Below are positions 21,174-33,086 of a stretch of DNA of 64,000 bases, one piece after another. This DNA is from Lindgomyces ingoldianus (lineage: Eukaryota; Ascomycota; Dothideomycetes; Pleosporales; Lindgomycetaceae), in NCBI RefSeq assembly GCF_010093535.1, contig NW_022985174.1, positions 527,256-591,255 on the forward strand, given 5' to 3'. A program made the translations under genes and the position numbers. Within the stretch, counting starts at the first letter, position 1; the number at the start of each line of letters is the position of its first letter. The notes under the pieces are model-generated. The model searched no databases, had not been told where the DNA came from, and saw nothing but the letters and a program-made list of their open reading frames with translations.

Positions 21174-22136
21174 CTAAGCACCACCTCCTGCCATGCCTGG
21201 TTGCATCATGATCTGTTGCTGCATTTGTAGTTGTATTTGTTGCTGAATCTGTTGCTGAATCTGTTGCTGAATCTGTTGCTGGATCTGTTGCTGGACCTGT
21301 TGCTGGACTTGTTGCTGGACTTGTTGCTGGACCTGTTGCTGGACCTGTTGCTGAACCTGCATTTGAATTTGCTGTTGTTGCATTACCTGCTGCATTGCCT
21401 GCGCACTGGCCCGTGCTGATTCCAACCATCGCATCAGCATCTCTACTGGGGGCGGCGTCAAAAGCGTATCCTTGTGATACTTTGTCTTCGTGTTATCCGC
21501 GAACCATGGATAATCCGCCGCGCGCGCAACAAGTATGCATTGAGTAAGCATACGTAGGAAATCTTGACAGTTGTTCCAGAGAAGGTTGTATTTGCCGAAG
21601 GATTTGAAGGCTTCTTCGCACGCTGAATCGACTTGATCTTTGGACATTCGCGTCCAGCCAATCAGGCAGACAAAGTAGCCGTCCTGCTCTGGCATCTTCA
21701 TTTCCGATTGTAAGGCCTCACGCTGTTCTTGGTCGATCGTGAACGGCTTGCTGAAGAACGTAAATTCCCCCGTCGGTTTTCCCTGGCTCCCTGCCGGGTT
21801 CTCCTCAACATTCCTGCTGCGCCGCAACTCATATTTTGTTCCGTGTGTAAGAAGGACCCAGTGTCGCAGTCTTCCATTCGCCACATAGCGCGAAAACCAC
21901 ACCTTCTCCCCCTTAGTCGTGTCTTGTTCTTCCCGTCGCCGCAAATCAGCGCCCTCTCGCAATTTCGCTTCACGCTTTTCCATGTATTTCCGCATGCGCT
22001 TTGAATTCATCATTTTTTGGCCGCGCTTAGATTCGGCGAACTTCTTAGCTTGTTCTTCGCGCTTCTTGCGCTGTTTGAGTGCGAATTCGGGGCTTGCAGC
22101 CTCGATCAGTTTGCCGATGAACCCGAGGCTGGACAT
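21174..22136 (-). CDS. predicted papain-like-fold (LRAT/PPPDE-type) protein with poly-Gln C-terminus
   Basis: An intronless 320-aa protein. Residues 18-72 are a highly charged helix. A central domain has a His in RHWVLLTHG (His92) and a Cys in YNLLWNNCQDFLRM (Cys190). The His-strand plus NNCxxF-helix order is that of the permuted NlpC/P60 superfamily (LRAT, PPPDE), so a thiol hydrolase or acyltransferase activity is possible but not demonstrated. From residue 249 the chain is almost only Gln with a Val/Ile/Leu/Met at every fourth position, encoded by a 12-bp minisatellite. There is no signal peptide. The substrate is unknown. Confidence 0.65.
   Translation of the reverse strand: MSSLGFIGKLIEAASPEFALKQRKKREEQAKKFAESKRGQKMMNSKRMRKYMEKREAKLREGADLRRREEQDTTKGEKVWFSRYVANGRLRHWVLLTHGTKYELRRSRNVEENPAGSQGKPTGEFTFFSKPFTIDQEQREALQSEMKMPEQDGYFVCLIGWTRMSKDQVDSACEEAFKSFGKYNLLWNNCQDFLRMLTQCILVARAADYPWFADNTKTKYHKDTLLTPPPVEMLMRWLESARASAQAMQQVMQQQQIQMQVQQQVQQQVQQQVQQQVQQQVQQQIQQQIQQQIQQQIQQQIQLQMQQQIMMQPGMAGGGA
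21229..21370 (-). repeat. coding 12-bp minisatellite (Gln-Gln-Gln-aliphatic)
   Basis: About twelve tandem 12-mers of the plus-strand form GTTGCTGRAYYT encode a repeated hydrophobic-Gln-Gln-Gln unit on the minus strand. Units fall into blocks by the variable codon (Ile block, Val block), which suggests local expansion. Confidence 0.85.
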
Positions 22137-24201
22137 TTTCGTGGATGATAGAGAGTATTGTTAGAGTGGCAGTGGAGAATCAGCAGTGGAAGAGGACAGG
22201 TAATGACGAGGTCTGACTTTTGACAGGTGGGTGAAACAGCAGTTGGGGGCCAAATACTTTCCAGTTCAGCGGACGGAGTCTAGAGAACCCACTTTTAAGC
22301 CAGAACCAATCACAGAGTCGACCGTGCCAGAATCACATCAGTATTACATGTCATTACATTTCAGAATTCTGCCTGACTGATTTCTGGAACGTCTCAGGGG
22401 AGTCCAAGAAATGTAGAGCGGTGACTTTAACCCCTTGTTTAGCTTTTCAAGAAGCACCTACGCACCCAGTAGCACTATTGAGCAAGGCGAAATATGGATG
22501 TACGAGATTTCCGCATTATCTAAGATGACCGGAGCTCAGACCTAGTAGTGCAGAAACTCCTGCAAAGCCTTCTGCAAAGCTTTCACCAGCCTTCTTTAAT
22601 TTGAATCATTAATATGCAGTTGATTTATAGCAACGAAGAGGTATGACAGGCTTTGTATTTCATTCAGCAATGGGGTAACGTGTGCCCGATTGCTTCACCA
22701 ATATTTCTTATCTCACGGGTCAGACGCTCCTCTGAGGTTTATCTAACGCGGTGGCTATTGAGGCCACGTCTTTAGAACCGTCTGCGGAGCGTCTAAGGAG
22801 AAATAGAGTAATTTTGTATGTATCTCTTGTAAAGAAGAAGGTTGTGGTACAGTGTATTGAGTTGTAATGGGCTGGTGCCCATGTGTATCAGCCAGAGATT
22901 AGCTGGCAGCGTTAGGAAGGGCGTGAAGCAAACTGCAACAAACTGGAGTAATTACAGCAACATGGAGCAAACTGTGGTATCCATCGTTTGTATTGCAAGA
23001 GGTACTAAGCTAGTTAGGTGTCGCGGTATAAAACCTAGTTCCGTAGCGAGGACACAGTTATTCCTCTTCATCGACTGTTATTAGGCAATTGCCAGCTGCG
23101 CCGAGCCATTACATTAGTGATGCGAGTGAGTTTTGTCCCTTCACTAGTTAATAGTCCCCTGTAGTGGTTAGGGCAGTGCTTTAATGCTTCTTGTCTTTTC
23201 TATTTTAGCGAATTTGCGTTGCTACTTTTAGGTAGAGAAACCATTGCTAGTGCCAACATTACCACTTCCTCCACTACTACCACTACTGCCAATACTGATT
23301 TCACAGCTGATTTCGTTGCCTAAGTTCGTGTTAGTCATTCTAAAACGCTTTTCTAAGCAAGTTGTCGCATACAATTATCCGCCTATATATATCCTTCTGC
23401 TGTGCTAGCTGGGAGGTTGACCTTTTGGCGACGCAACACATGTTAAATCTATAACTTTAGTTCTATGCGGCACGATTGCAACATTTCCTCTACTCTCTAG
23501 CTGCGTAGTTAATCTAGGCCTAAACCTGGAGCACTATTAATATTCCAGTATACGTATCATTCCTATACAATACCCTCTTTAAGGTATGACGTTAAAATAA
23601 TTACTTTAGCTTAGAAGACATGTTATTGTAAGGCATATACTATTCTACATAGGAATCAAGTGTAGGTTGATTGTTCATATCTTTTTCGTTGTGATGGTGG
23701 GCTCCGTCTTTTTTTATAGCGCATGTAAGTAATTATTGTAAATACGAACTAGATAGCTTAATGGCAAGGTGTAGCCTATATTTACCTAACCTATGTTTCT
23801 AGAGCATGCTCCTCTAAAACGCGGTACGGGTCTTGTCAGAGTGGGTTTCGAGGGCTATGGTTTGGTACGCCTTCCTGATATTCTTTGCTATTGCTTTGCG
23901 TTCGACGTTGAGGATCTTGTAGTGATTCAGCATCGTTACTGATGAAATAGAGAGGAAGAGGTTGAAAGGGAAACATTAGCCCGGTGCATGATTTATTTGC
24001 GGCCGTGGAGGTGAAGGTGACAGGTATTATTCTAAGACTTGGCTTGCTTTCGATGTGGTTGCGCGCTCCACAGGTTTCTTGACTCACATTGCCCTTTGTC
24101 TCACTTCGCTGAATGCTACTAGACGGCAAAAAGAATGCCCTCATATACCTTATTTTGAGGCTTTACAATGTATGTTTACTTCTAAGGCATTCCTCATCGC
24201 C
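22137..24201. other. gene-poor spacer
   Basis: No gene is supported. 22560-23800 is AT-rich with short Thr-rich open patches around 23240-23330 that could be retroelement debris, but no domain is recognisable. A 102-codon open frame on the minus strand at 23836-24144 has no family resemblance and is not called. Confidence 0.4.
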
Positions 24202-25575
24202 TTAGCTATGATGATCCCGCTCTTTTGACTTTGACTTTTGAAATGACTCAACCTCAAGGCTCCTCAGAACATACAGTTCCTCTTCTCCACGACTGGGCTG
24301 CTCCAATCTTGCACCCAATACTTGGAGATCGTTTGTACTGGCGGAGCTCTTCGTTGACGTGCTCTTTTCCGAGCCGAGGAAAGTCGATATGGTGGATAAG
24401 GGCATCGAAAGGAAAGTAAATGCTGCGGTAATCTGCTTCTGTTTCGCTTGAAGCAGTTTGGGTAGAGTGAGCGCACATGCGACGATGAAACCAAGTGCAA
24501 TCTCGGCCTCTGACCAAAGCCCAATCCATAGACCATTTAGGGACACGTCAGCCTCCGAAAGCTTAGGTGCAATCTTAACGGTGAAAAAGATTCGCATAAC
24601 CGAAGCACCGCAAGCCCTAAGTAGCCGGGATAGCGCCTGTAAGTCTCACTACGTCACTTGAAAAGGGAAGGATGGCTTACAATAGGCCCGTCCCGAAAAG
24701 CAGGGAGACTGAGATTTTCTTTCCGATCGGCACCCGTAGCTTCCAGAGAGAGGAGGTTGGAAGAAGCAGAATGATAACGTCGGAAACCATATTGAATATC
24801 CCTGAGCTGATCACAATCGGGCTATGATCATGACAATGCCCGCCAGGAGTAAATTTGTTCCAAATCATGGGCCGCGGAGAACAGTAGAAGATCGTCCAGA
24901 ACATTACGATGGTGTAGAAGATGAAGCATGCGAGGATCATAGTCCATGCGCCAAAGAACATGGTGGGATTGACCGTGCGGTTTGGCGCAAACATCTTGAG
25001 GTACTGGACGAGGATGGCCATCTTGACGGCAAATATGGCAGGGCAGTATACTATCTCTGCAATATTCATGTACTGAGTCACTAGTTAACAGTATGTGAGG
25101 CAGCAGGGCTTGAGAACCCACATGAAGCTGCTCATAGAGCTGTCCAAGTGTGATTTGCCACTGATGCACGCCAGCGCCATATTTGACCATGAGGTATCCG
25201 AGAGCTACTTCAGCGACGATGAGAGGCTGTTTATATCTTGGTCAGTTCGTTCCATGTTTTCGGGGCATTGAAAAGCGTACATATCCGGCGAAAATCAAAT
25301 CTATTGCTTGATTAGAAGAGAGTTGTATAGAGAGAGAAGAGGATAGACTTACAGTCAGCAGCATCGAGCATCTTGACGACTGCGAACTTCGTATATACTC
25401 GAATCATCAAGAAGATCCCCGGAACCGCAATGCAGAGGATGGCAGTCACAAGGTACCATACCTGCGCTGAAGAGTCTAACGTCATACGGGTATTTGCACC
25501 CGCTGGAGCAGCCAGAGCAGGTCTCGTGAGAAGGATATCAACAGGTACACCACCATATGTCTGCACAGGAGCCAT
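24202..25575 (-). CDS. fungal rhodopsin-domain seven-TM integral membrane protein
   Basis: Five exons on the minus strand (25353-25575, 25281-25300, 25118-25226, 24681-25080, 24202-24616) give 388 aa. The order of segments is that of the fungal rhodopsin-domain family (PF20684). TM1 is WYLVTAILCIAVPGIFLMIRVYTKF, then a short exon DxxLIFAGY, PLIVAEVALGYLMVKYGAG, a TM run with FAVKMAILVQYLKMF, FYTIVMFWTIFYCSP, and FNMVSDVIILLLPTSSLWKL. After GTGLLACGASVMRIFF come the seventh helix (AEIALGFIVACAL) and a cytoplasmic Ser-rich tail. Function of this large family is unknown; no retinal-binding Lys is implied. The donor after exon 3 (GTTCTC) is weak, so that junction is the least certain. Confidence 0.75.
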
Positions 25576-26865
25576 GGAATAGAGGCCTAGGAACGACCGA
25601 AGTCGGTTGGGATAAAGTTGGAACCAGCGGGCATCCTAAGCAGCTGTGCAGAAGGAGCGAGCGTAAAAGGAATAAGCTCTTAAGGGGGAGCGGATCCGTT
25701 CCCATTTTCCCATTTCAAGTCCGTGTCGCACATGGCGCTCTCGTGGCGCGACATATTCTCCGGGCGGGACAAGTGGTCCTCGTCAGCCCTAAGGCTGACT
25801 TGTCAGACTTCAAACTTGAGTGTTGAACGCCGAGAAGTAAGGCAGACTTGGCATTGAAGGGAGAGATAAGATTAGTAGCAGGTTGCCAAATAAAACAAGA
25901 TCGAAATGACAGGCGGTATCGAAATGCGGTGCGACTTGTCTGGGAACGTCATTGGACCCGTGAGTTTGGGGGCCCAGAAGGACGTTGTTTTAAGGTGGGA
26001 GCTTGGATGGTTCGGCGCTAATCGATACGCTTCAATTGGAGCGGCCTGATTCTCAAACGGGGTGGGATGATCACGGCGTTGGACACAGCCGCACTCCATA
26101 TATCAATTATATTACTCACACACATGGTAGTGGGGGCATGTTGTCTGCAGATCTGGTTTCACTTTGAACTGAATACAAAAGCACTCGTGAATAATTCATG
26201 AATATGTATGAAATCACGTGATTATGTCAATCATTCCCTCAAATGTTACCAGTACAGATGCTACCTAAGAAAGCTCACTGCTGTTCTTGAGGCCTAAATT
26301 TAATTAAGACAATTGAAACTGGTTCTATCCATTTTCTGAAAAGGGATGCACTGAACGATTTGTAGCTTGTAAGTGTGGTCCGGTTTGGTCAGGGATGAAG
26401 ATATTGACCAATTGATAATAACTATCAGTCGGAGTGGGCTGGATGACCTAAACGGGTTAATGAACAGAACTGAATGGTATTTTCCTCCAAGTTCAACCTT
26501 ATGATGGAAAATGGGTATTTTTGACGGAGAGCATAAATTGGTACTGCTCCGGACTTCATTGAGCCCTACCTTGCTGTCATTAATATCGGGTTGTCATAAT
26601 TTGCGGAGAGGTAGATTGTAAGTTTCTTTTCTCTTCCTGCTATCAGAGGGTGTGATGCAGGGTTTGCGATTTGGTCGTAAAATGTGAGTTTAGTGCGCGG
26701 AAGATCTCGAGTCAGGTTTTTTCATTGTGAAGGGCCTTATTCGCGACTCCTTAAGAATAACGTCCTTGAAAAATTACAGCTAGAGCTAAATATACAAACC
26801 CGCATGGGATTAGAAGGCAAGAATTGTCTTCAGCGTCCCTCCTTCGCCAGCGCTGCCAACAGGAA

Positions 26866-26935
26866 GTAATACGTATACGTACTACGTGAACGTAGCTGTT
26901 ACGTGAGCAGTAAAAAAGTAGTAACTTTGTAAAAC
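26866..26935. mobile_element. degenerate fragment similar to the hAT element terminus
   Basis: The string GTGAACGTAGCTGTTACGTGAGCAGTA resembles GTGAACCGTAACGGTCACGTGAGCAGTA in the 60342 copy, with continued weak similarity downstream. Several differences are transitions. By-eye alignment only. Confidence 0.35.
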
Positions 26936-27046
26936 GTTACTTACAGCTAAGAGGACTATAGTTACGAGCTGTAGTACGTTTTACAATGTCTATTTTTATA
27001 AAGATTTACTTAGTAGTTATATAATACCTGATTACATGTCACGGTT

Positions 27047-27250
27047 ATGTTATAGCTATCCAACCCCTGAGTACCCTAAGGATTTGGCACGGGGTATATA
27101 GGCTCCTCGGCCTCCGTACCTCTGCCTCTGACACTTAAGGTTTACTCTCTCTCTCTTGTGGCTCTGCCATACACCCTCTATCCTGCATTCCCTCTCTATG
27201 CGTCGTGCTTCCTGCTCGATACCTCTCACATTAAACATCTAGAGGCAACA
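27047..27250 (+). mobile_element. possible solo LTR
   Basis: A ~204-bp unit beginning TGTTATAG and ending GGCAACA contains a TATA-like GGGTATATAGGCTCC and CT-rich tracts, as in fungal Copia-type LTRs. No convincing 5-bp target duplication was found, so the call is tentative. Confidence 0.2.
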
Positions 27251-28736
27251 CATTAAAGTTATGTTTTTAATTAGGTAAACCTCTGTTATTTATAGAAAAT
27301 TATTAGAATTTGAACAGCAGAATCAAGTCATAGTCCGCTTCTTGTACCCCACTACTAAAACACCTCGAGCAGCAGGATACTCGAGCTCCTAAGTCATAAT
27401 ATGTTTAGATAAGTCTCTACGCAATCATTTAGTTTGATTCCTGATAGTGAAGCATCCTAAAAAGGCGGTAAGGAACTTTTATCTCACTTCGGTTCTAGTT
27501 ACCAGTATCAATAGTATATCTCTTGATCTTATATATTTAGTGACGCCACGATCTTTCTTATCCTCAGGATGCACTTTACAAGGACTTAAAGAAAAGGGAG
27601 ACATATTCGAATAGTTCCATTGGCGGTGCGCACTCGTATGTTTTGTACATGGTATTTGCTAAGGCATCGAATCATCCAGGATCTCACCTTCCTAGCTCGC
27701 GCCAGTACACCCACGCAACTTCTTATATGATACATGAATTAATATCTAAATCTCTTATCATGCCAAAAAACCCCACATAGAGCACATACATCCAGCCCAT
27801 AAAGCAAAGGGTTTATTCCAAGTCGTCTCAGCTGTTCTGGTGGATGCAGGCCCATCCTTTCTAGGTAGGGGAACTTATGGATGGTGAGGATATACTGTCG
27901 CTTAAAGGGATTTCTCTAGACCCCCGTTTTCATCCCCTTCTTACTATAGGTTCTCTGCGAGAGTGATCTATACAAACATCGGGTGAAGGCTGGGAACTCT
28001 CAACACTCAAAATCCGCGATATCTACAGTACTTTTCTCCATAGTCAAGCTTCTACACGTCGGCTTCCCCAGTGAAGCGACCGACGCCCATTCCCCCCACA
28101 GAAGTTCTTATGGTTCTCATCTGCTCAATCTTCAGCACCACCGTCCATATCCAACACCGCGTTAAGGCGATCCGGGGAGCAACCATTCACCTCGCTTACA
28201 TAACTTCCAGCCCTCCTGGTCAGCTTATTTATGCATCCACCCACTCCTGTTTCACTAGGGGTAAAAGCTGTTTGTTTATATCTGCTGTATAGAAATGGAT
28301 AATCCTAACAAGGCAGTTATCAAGGTGCTTTACGTGATTGTGAGCTTTCTGTTCTTGAAGAGTTATTTAACCCTGCTAACTTCCTCAAGAACTTCATGGG
28401 ATTATCGTCCCATCACAGATAATTCAAGGCTCTACCGAACATCGGCCCGAGGCCTAGCATACCCGCATCCCGGATAGATATGTCCGAGATCAATGGGCGT
28501 ACTCTATGTCACGCTTGGCTAGTCTTTCCTTCCCCGCATTTGCATGAGACTCTTCGATGTGTGCTTGCATGTCAAAATGCATGCGTCTGAGAAAAGAATT
28601 CCGGACGCGCGACGAGGTAAGGGTTGCGCGGCCGAGAAAGGCACTGGACTAGTGGCGACCGGGTACTTATTGTTATTATCTTTACGAACGACCACCAAAC
28701 CTGTGTTTCTTCCTAGAATCCTGCTTCTACTCTACA

Positions 28737-29935
28737 ATGTCCCCCATATCCACATCACGGAATTACTCCATCGCCACCATTCCCGCGGACGGCATTGGCC
28801 CTGAAGTAATCTCCGCTGGTGTCTGCGTCCTAGAAAAGCTCTCCTCCCTCTCTGGCACTTTCTCCCTCTCCTTCCACTCATACGACTGGAGTTCCGAGAC
28901 CTACAAAAAGACAGGCGCCTATATTCCTCACGACGGGCTAGATAAACTCAAGCAGCACGATGCCATTTTATTTGGCGCTGTCGGCGCACCGGATGTGCCA
29001 GATCATATATCGCTGTGGGGTTTACGGTTGTCGATTTGCCAGCCTCTGCAACAATACGCTAATGTAAGGCCTACGAAGATCTTCCGCGGTACTAGCTCAC
29101 CGCTTCGTAATGTTTCACCCGGAGACCTAGATTGGGTCATCATCCGCGAGAACTCTGAAGGAGAGTATGCCGGACAAGGCGGACGGTCACATCGGGGGCA
29201 GCTGTGGGAAACGGCCACAGAAGTCGCGGTATTCACGCGGCATGCAATAGAAAGGATTATGAGGTTTGCGTTTGAAACAGCGAAGAAGAGAGGGAGAGGG
29301 AAAGGTGGGAAGGGGAAATTAACGGTTGTGACTAAGAGCAATGCGCAGAGGAACGGAATGGTACTTTGGGATGAAGTCGCCGTGGAAGTGGGGAAAGAGT
29401 TCCCTGGGGTGGAGGTTGATAAGATGCTTGTTGATGCGATGACTTGTCGAATGGTATTGGATCCGAAGTCGATTGATACTATTGTTGCTACGAATTTGGT
29501 GAGTCCCCCCAGGCTTAAAGATCATGATTTAAAGCAAACTGGGAAAGAAAGCTGACAGAACAGCAGCATGCAGACATCCTTTCCGACCTCGCCGCTTCCC
29601 TCGCAGGCTCCATTGGTATAGCACCAACATCCAACCTCGATCCTACTCGAGCAAATCCCTCTATGTTTGAACCTATCCACGGCTCTGCTTTCGATATTAC
29701 AGGAAAAGGTGTAGCTAACCCCGTTGCCACGTTCTGGACTGCTGCCGAAATGTTAACGTGGCTGGGCGAGGAAGAAGGCGCAGCACGGTTGATGGAAGCC
29801 GTCGAGAACGTTACGGAGAGCGGTGTGTGTACTCGTGATTTGGGGGGGAAAGCAGGGACGAAGGAGGTTACAGAGGCTGTTTGTTCGGAACTGGAGAAGC
29901 TTTTTGCAGATAAGGAGCAGGCTTGGCTCGCGTAG
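28737..29935 (+). CDS. tartrate dehydrogenase / D-malate dehydrogenase family protein
   Basis: Two exons (28737-29498, 29567-29935) encode 376 aa of the isocitrate/isopropylmalate dehydrogenase superfamily, NAD- and divalent-metal-dependent oxidative decarboxylases. Seen are the N-terminal IATIPADGIGPEVI, the DAILFGAVGAPDVPDHISLWGLRLSI block, RENSEGEYAGQGG (substrate loop), VTKSNAQRNGMVLWDEV, the metal-ligand segments VDAMTCRMVLDP and HADILSDLAA, and the NAD-binding MFEPIHGSAFDITGKGVANP. The LWGLRLSICQ and RENSEGEY variants match the tartrate/D-malate branch rather than LEU2. It has no targeting peptide, so it is probably cytosolic. Physiological substrate (tartrate, D-malate or similar) cannot be fixed by sequence. 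Confidence 0.85.
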
Positions 29936-30083
29936 GCATAGTTATTTAGTACTGTATCGAATCACGCAGCGAGGCAGAGAAATCCGAAACAGCCTTCATA
30001 GCGCGCAACTCATCATCCGCCTATAGATATATGATGCTGGAGTTGTTATCTCTTGGGGCTTACTTCTGCATAGATAAAGTTCT

Positions 30084-31060
30084 TCATAAGTTTCCCGCGA
30101 GAAGGACCTCCTCTTCGTCCCTGATGTTAAATCGTGAGGAAAACCCCCTAGCCCAACCAATGCCTTCGAACTCTACTGTGTCCTTCCGCCGAATGCCTTG
30201 ATCCTCGAGAAAGTCACGGAGAGCTATTGGCTCTTTGCTGGAGACGTTGATCATGTCATGATGTCCTCCCACGGGGGCAGGCTCCGGGTGCTTCAGCGTC
30301 TCGGCCCATTCGCCTTTAAAGCCCTGGAGGAGTTCTATCAAAGTTGACCTGATATTACCAATAGGCCTCGGAGCATTGTAGAATGACCCCTTTTAACAGT
30401 GTCTGGAAGAATCTTCACAAGACGTGGTATCTTGCTCATTTGGTCCTCAGATTTCTTCACATAACTCTCTCGTTATGGAATTCCGTCGTTGGGCGCCGGC
30501 GTGAAGACAATACTGTCCGTACCCAATACTGTCCATACCCAAGTCGTCGACTATTACTAAGATGTCGCCATATATCACTGCCACTCTAGCAACCAGCTCA
30601 CGAAGCGTCCCACCAACACAGTTCGCAATAGCTCTGAAGAAGTCTCCAGCAACCCAGCCATGCTCATATCCACGCCATTTAGTCTGATGACCACCTGATG
30701 ACTTCAAGTTGCGGGGCATGTGAAAGAACCGCTTCAATGCCCTGCACATCGCAAGTACCGAATGCAAGCTCCAGCCTTTTTAACATCGAGTAACCCTGAG
30801 ACCGGCGCCCCGTTCAAGGAAACTCACTACCGGTATTTTCCATCGAACACGGCAATACATCTGGTCCCATATATCTCCCCAAATTTTGGTAGAGGCATGA
30901 ACGGCTCTAGTGTTTGCAACCCAAGGCATCCTTCATAGCGTGCGTTCTGAAACGGCATGAAAGTCTCCAACCTAGCTAACGGCCATCGTTCTAGGCCTAG
31001 CTTTGATTCCAACCTTGGCATTGTCGTGACCCACGCATATAGGACGACCGCTTTAAGCAC
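30084..31060 (-). pseudogene. relic of an F-box/leucine-rich-repeat-like protein
   Basis: Minus-strand frames carry successive pieces of an LRR-like protein typical of fungal F-box families: LARLETFMPF, LQTLEPFMPLPKFGEIYG, then in another frame LKRLELAFGTCDVQGIEAVL and APQLEVIRWSS, then GGTLRELVARVAV. 30084-30341 is a further open piece of the same orientation. Frame changes, TAG/TGA codons and a small tandem duplication (AATACTGTCCRTACCC twice, 30509-30540) interrupt it. The F-box itself is not visible, so the family name rests on LRR style only. Confidence 0.5.
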
Positions 31061-33086
31061 GACGTGTGCACATACTTGGTTCCCGCCGTAGTCGACGCCT
31101 CTGGGAAAGGCTGCCGCCGAGACGGCGATCCTAGTTTCTTTAGATTATGCAGGAATAAGAGAAAAGTGATGAGCGTAAGGGGACCGTCATATTTTCCGGA
31201 GGTCGAAGTCCCACGGTTTTCGAGAATAATCTCGTTCCAGTAACCGTCAAAACCATCGTGCCCCCTTCTAGCTAGTGCCTACCCTGTTTCTCTATAATCT
31301 CTTTCGTGTATGGCAATTGCGTTACAGTGGGGCTCCGGCTACGTGGTTCCTTGCCAAGTGGGGGAGATCCTTGGGAAGAGGTGTCCGAGTTCTTTCGATT
31401 GTTCATCAAGACAAGTAGGTCGTCGGACCCACAGGTCCAGGCTTTCAATATAGTCGCTAACTATAGGATTACGTGATACTTCGTACAGCAGGGGAGGGGG
31501 GCCACCTTAATACGATACAGTATGGGAGGTTATTTCCAACTAGTAATATATGCATTGTGGCACCTGATGACTTCGCATGAGCCTCCCTTGTCAATGTCTT
31601 ACGAAAACCCTTCTATAGAGTTGTCGAGCCCGATCTAGACTAAGTCCAGATAGTTGTGACCGATTCAGCACGCCCACCCGCGCAGCCCCCAGCTAAGCTA
31701 GCTCCTGTGGCGGAAACCTTCATCTCCATTCTCCACGTTCTTTCAAACTAGGGCTGCTATTGCAAGAAAGGCATTGGCACAAAAGCCGGGATATAGGAGT
31801 AGATATGCATTTACGAAGGCCCCATGTCTAACCATCAGGAAATGCGGGGGAAAAGAAGGAATGGGGAAGTGGGTAACGGCGAGGAATCGGGCCGATGGGG
31901 AAAGACCGATGTCAACCAAGGTTTGGAGGATGAATTTGGGAAAACTTTTGGCTGCTACAGGCTAGGCGCATATCTTAATATCAAAGTCAAGCGCCCATAG
32001 AAAGTTAGAGGCAAGATTGCTAAGGAGGATTATGCTAACAACATGGCTCGAAAATGTCCGGAAAGGAAGGCCAACACCATGACTGGATGCAACATTTACC
32101 TTGAATCGAAGATCAAGCATGAGAAGGTTGACTTAGAGCTGAATGCGGTTCGTAATGCGGTTCGTGGTGTTGTTCGATTTCGCATAGATCTCGGGGCTGC
32201 ATCTGGGCTGCATCCGGCTTGCAGGGGCATGAAATAAGGATGTGTAATTCCTGGCATGAGCAAGCTTGCCCCATGGGAGAGTTGTGAGGGATGCGACATT
32301 GTGAACCGTGGAACTAGCACAGCCTTCGACGCTTTTTCACTCGAGCTACCCGTGCTGGTAATTATTAAATGGCAGGATGGTGGGCGACTGGAACGTTGGT
32401 AATGTCATGGCGCCTGCAGCTTGTGGTAGCGAGCCCAGGGGTGGAAGTTGCACCGCGGATTCGGTGGAAGAGGAAGAGGCGGTGTGCAATTAACGAGGGC
32501 AATGTCACTGTGACATCTTAAAATAGAATATATGGGATACTGAAGCTCTATTACTACTACAACCATCATCGAAGACCTCCAAGCTTAACCTCGCGCGATG
32601 CAAGACACTGCAGACTGCAATTTTCACTGCTTTACTCAAATGTCGCGGCGGGCGGCCCTTCCTTTAGCGGCACCTCGGAGCATTTTTGGAGCCAGTGCAC
32701 CTGTCCGTTCGATGATCGCGAGTTCTACCTTGTCGCCGTGTTCTTCCTGAATGGCATAGCTCGCTGTACCCACCTCATACATCTTCTATTTGTCTTTCTT
32801 CAAGTGCAAATACAATACCAATGCTGCTAAAAGCGACACGACTGACAGTACAAGACTGAACATATACGCCATGATGTATCTTGGACCATCGTTGCTTAGG
32901 TATAAGTATTGTGGCTAGACCAGAGTCGTATTACCTGAAACGTTTTTCATAGTGGGAGCAAAGGCGGGATTCTATTGGGAGCGAGCGGCTATGTTGGCCA
33001 CTCAGGCACTCGAAACCTGGAAACATCCATATGCCCCTGGAAGCATGAGGAAGATCGCGAAGTATCGAGCCCTGCTAATTAGATGC
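31061..33086. other. gene-poor spacer
   Basis: Only short unrelated open frames on both strands. No gene, RNA or clear repeat recognised. Confidence 0.4.

Larger units (their letters stand above)
25576..28736. other. gene-poor, AT-rich spacer with repeat debris
   Basis: No protein gene is supported over 3.1 kb. It contains a fragment resembling the hAT terminus (26866-26935) and a possible solo LTR (27047-27250), listed separately. The last 100 bp should carry the promoter of the dehydrogenase gene. Confidence 0.4.

Noticed and set aside
21231..21419. Leu-rich plus-strand open frame over the Gln minisatellite
   Set aside because: It is the antisense shadow of the Gln repeat (CAG/CTG), with no independent evidence.
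23836..24144. 102-codon minus-strand open frame next to the rhodopsin-domain gene
   Set aside because: No resemblance to a family and no continuation by plausible splicing into its neighbour.
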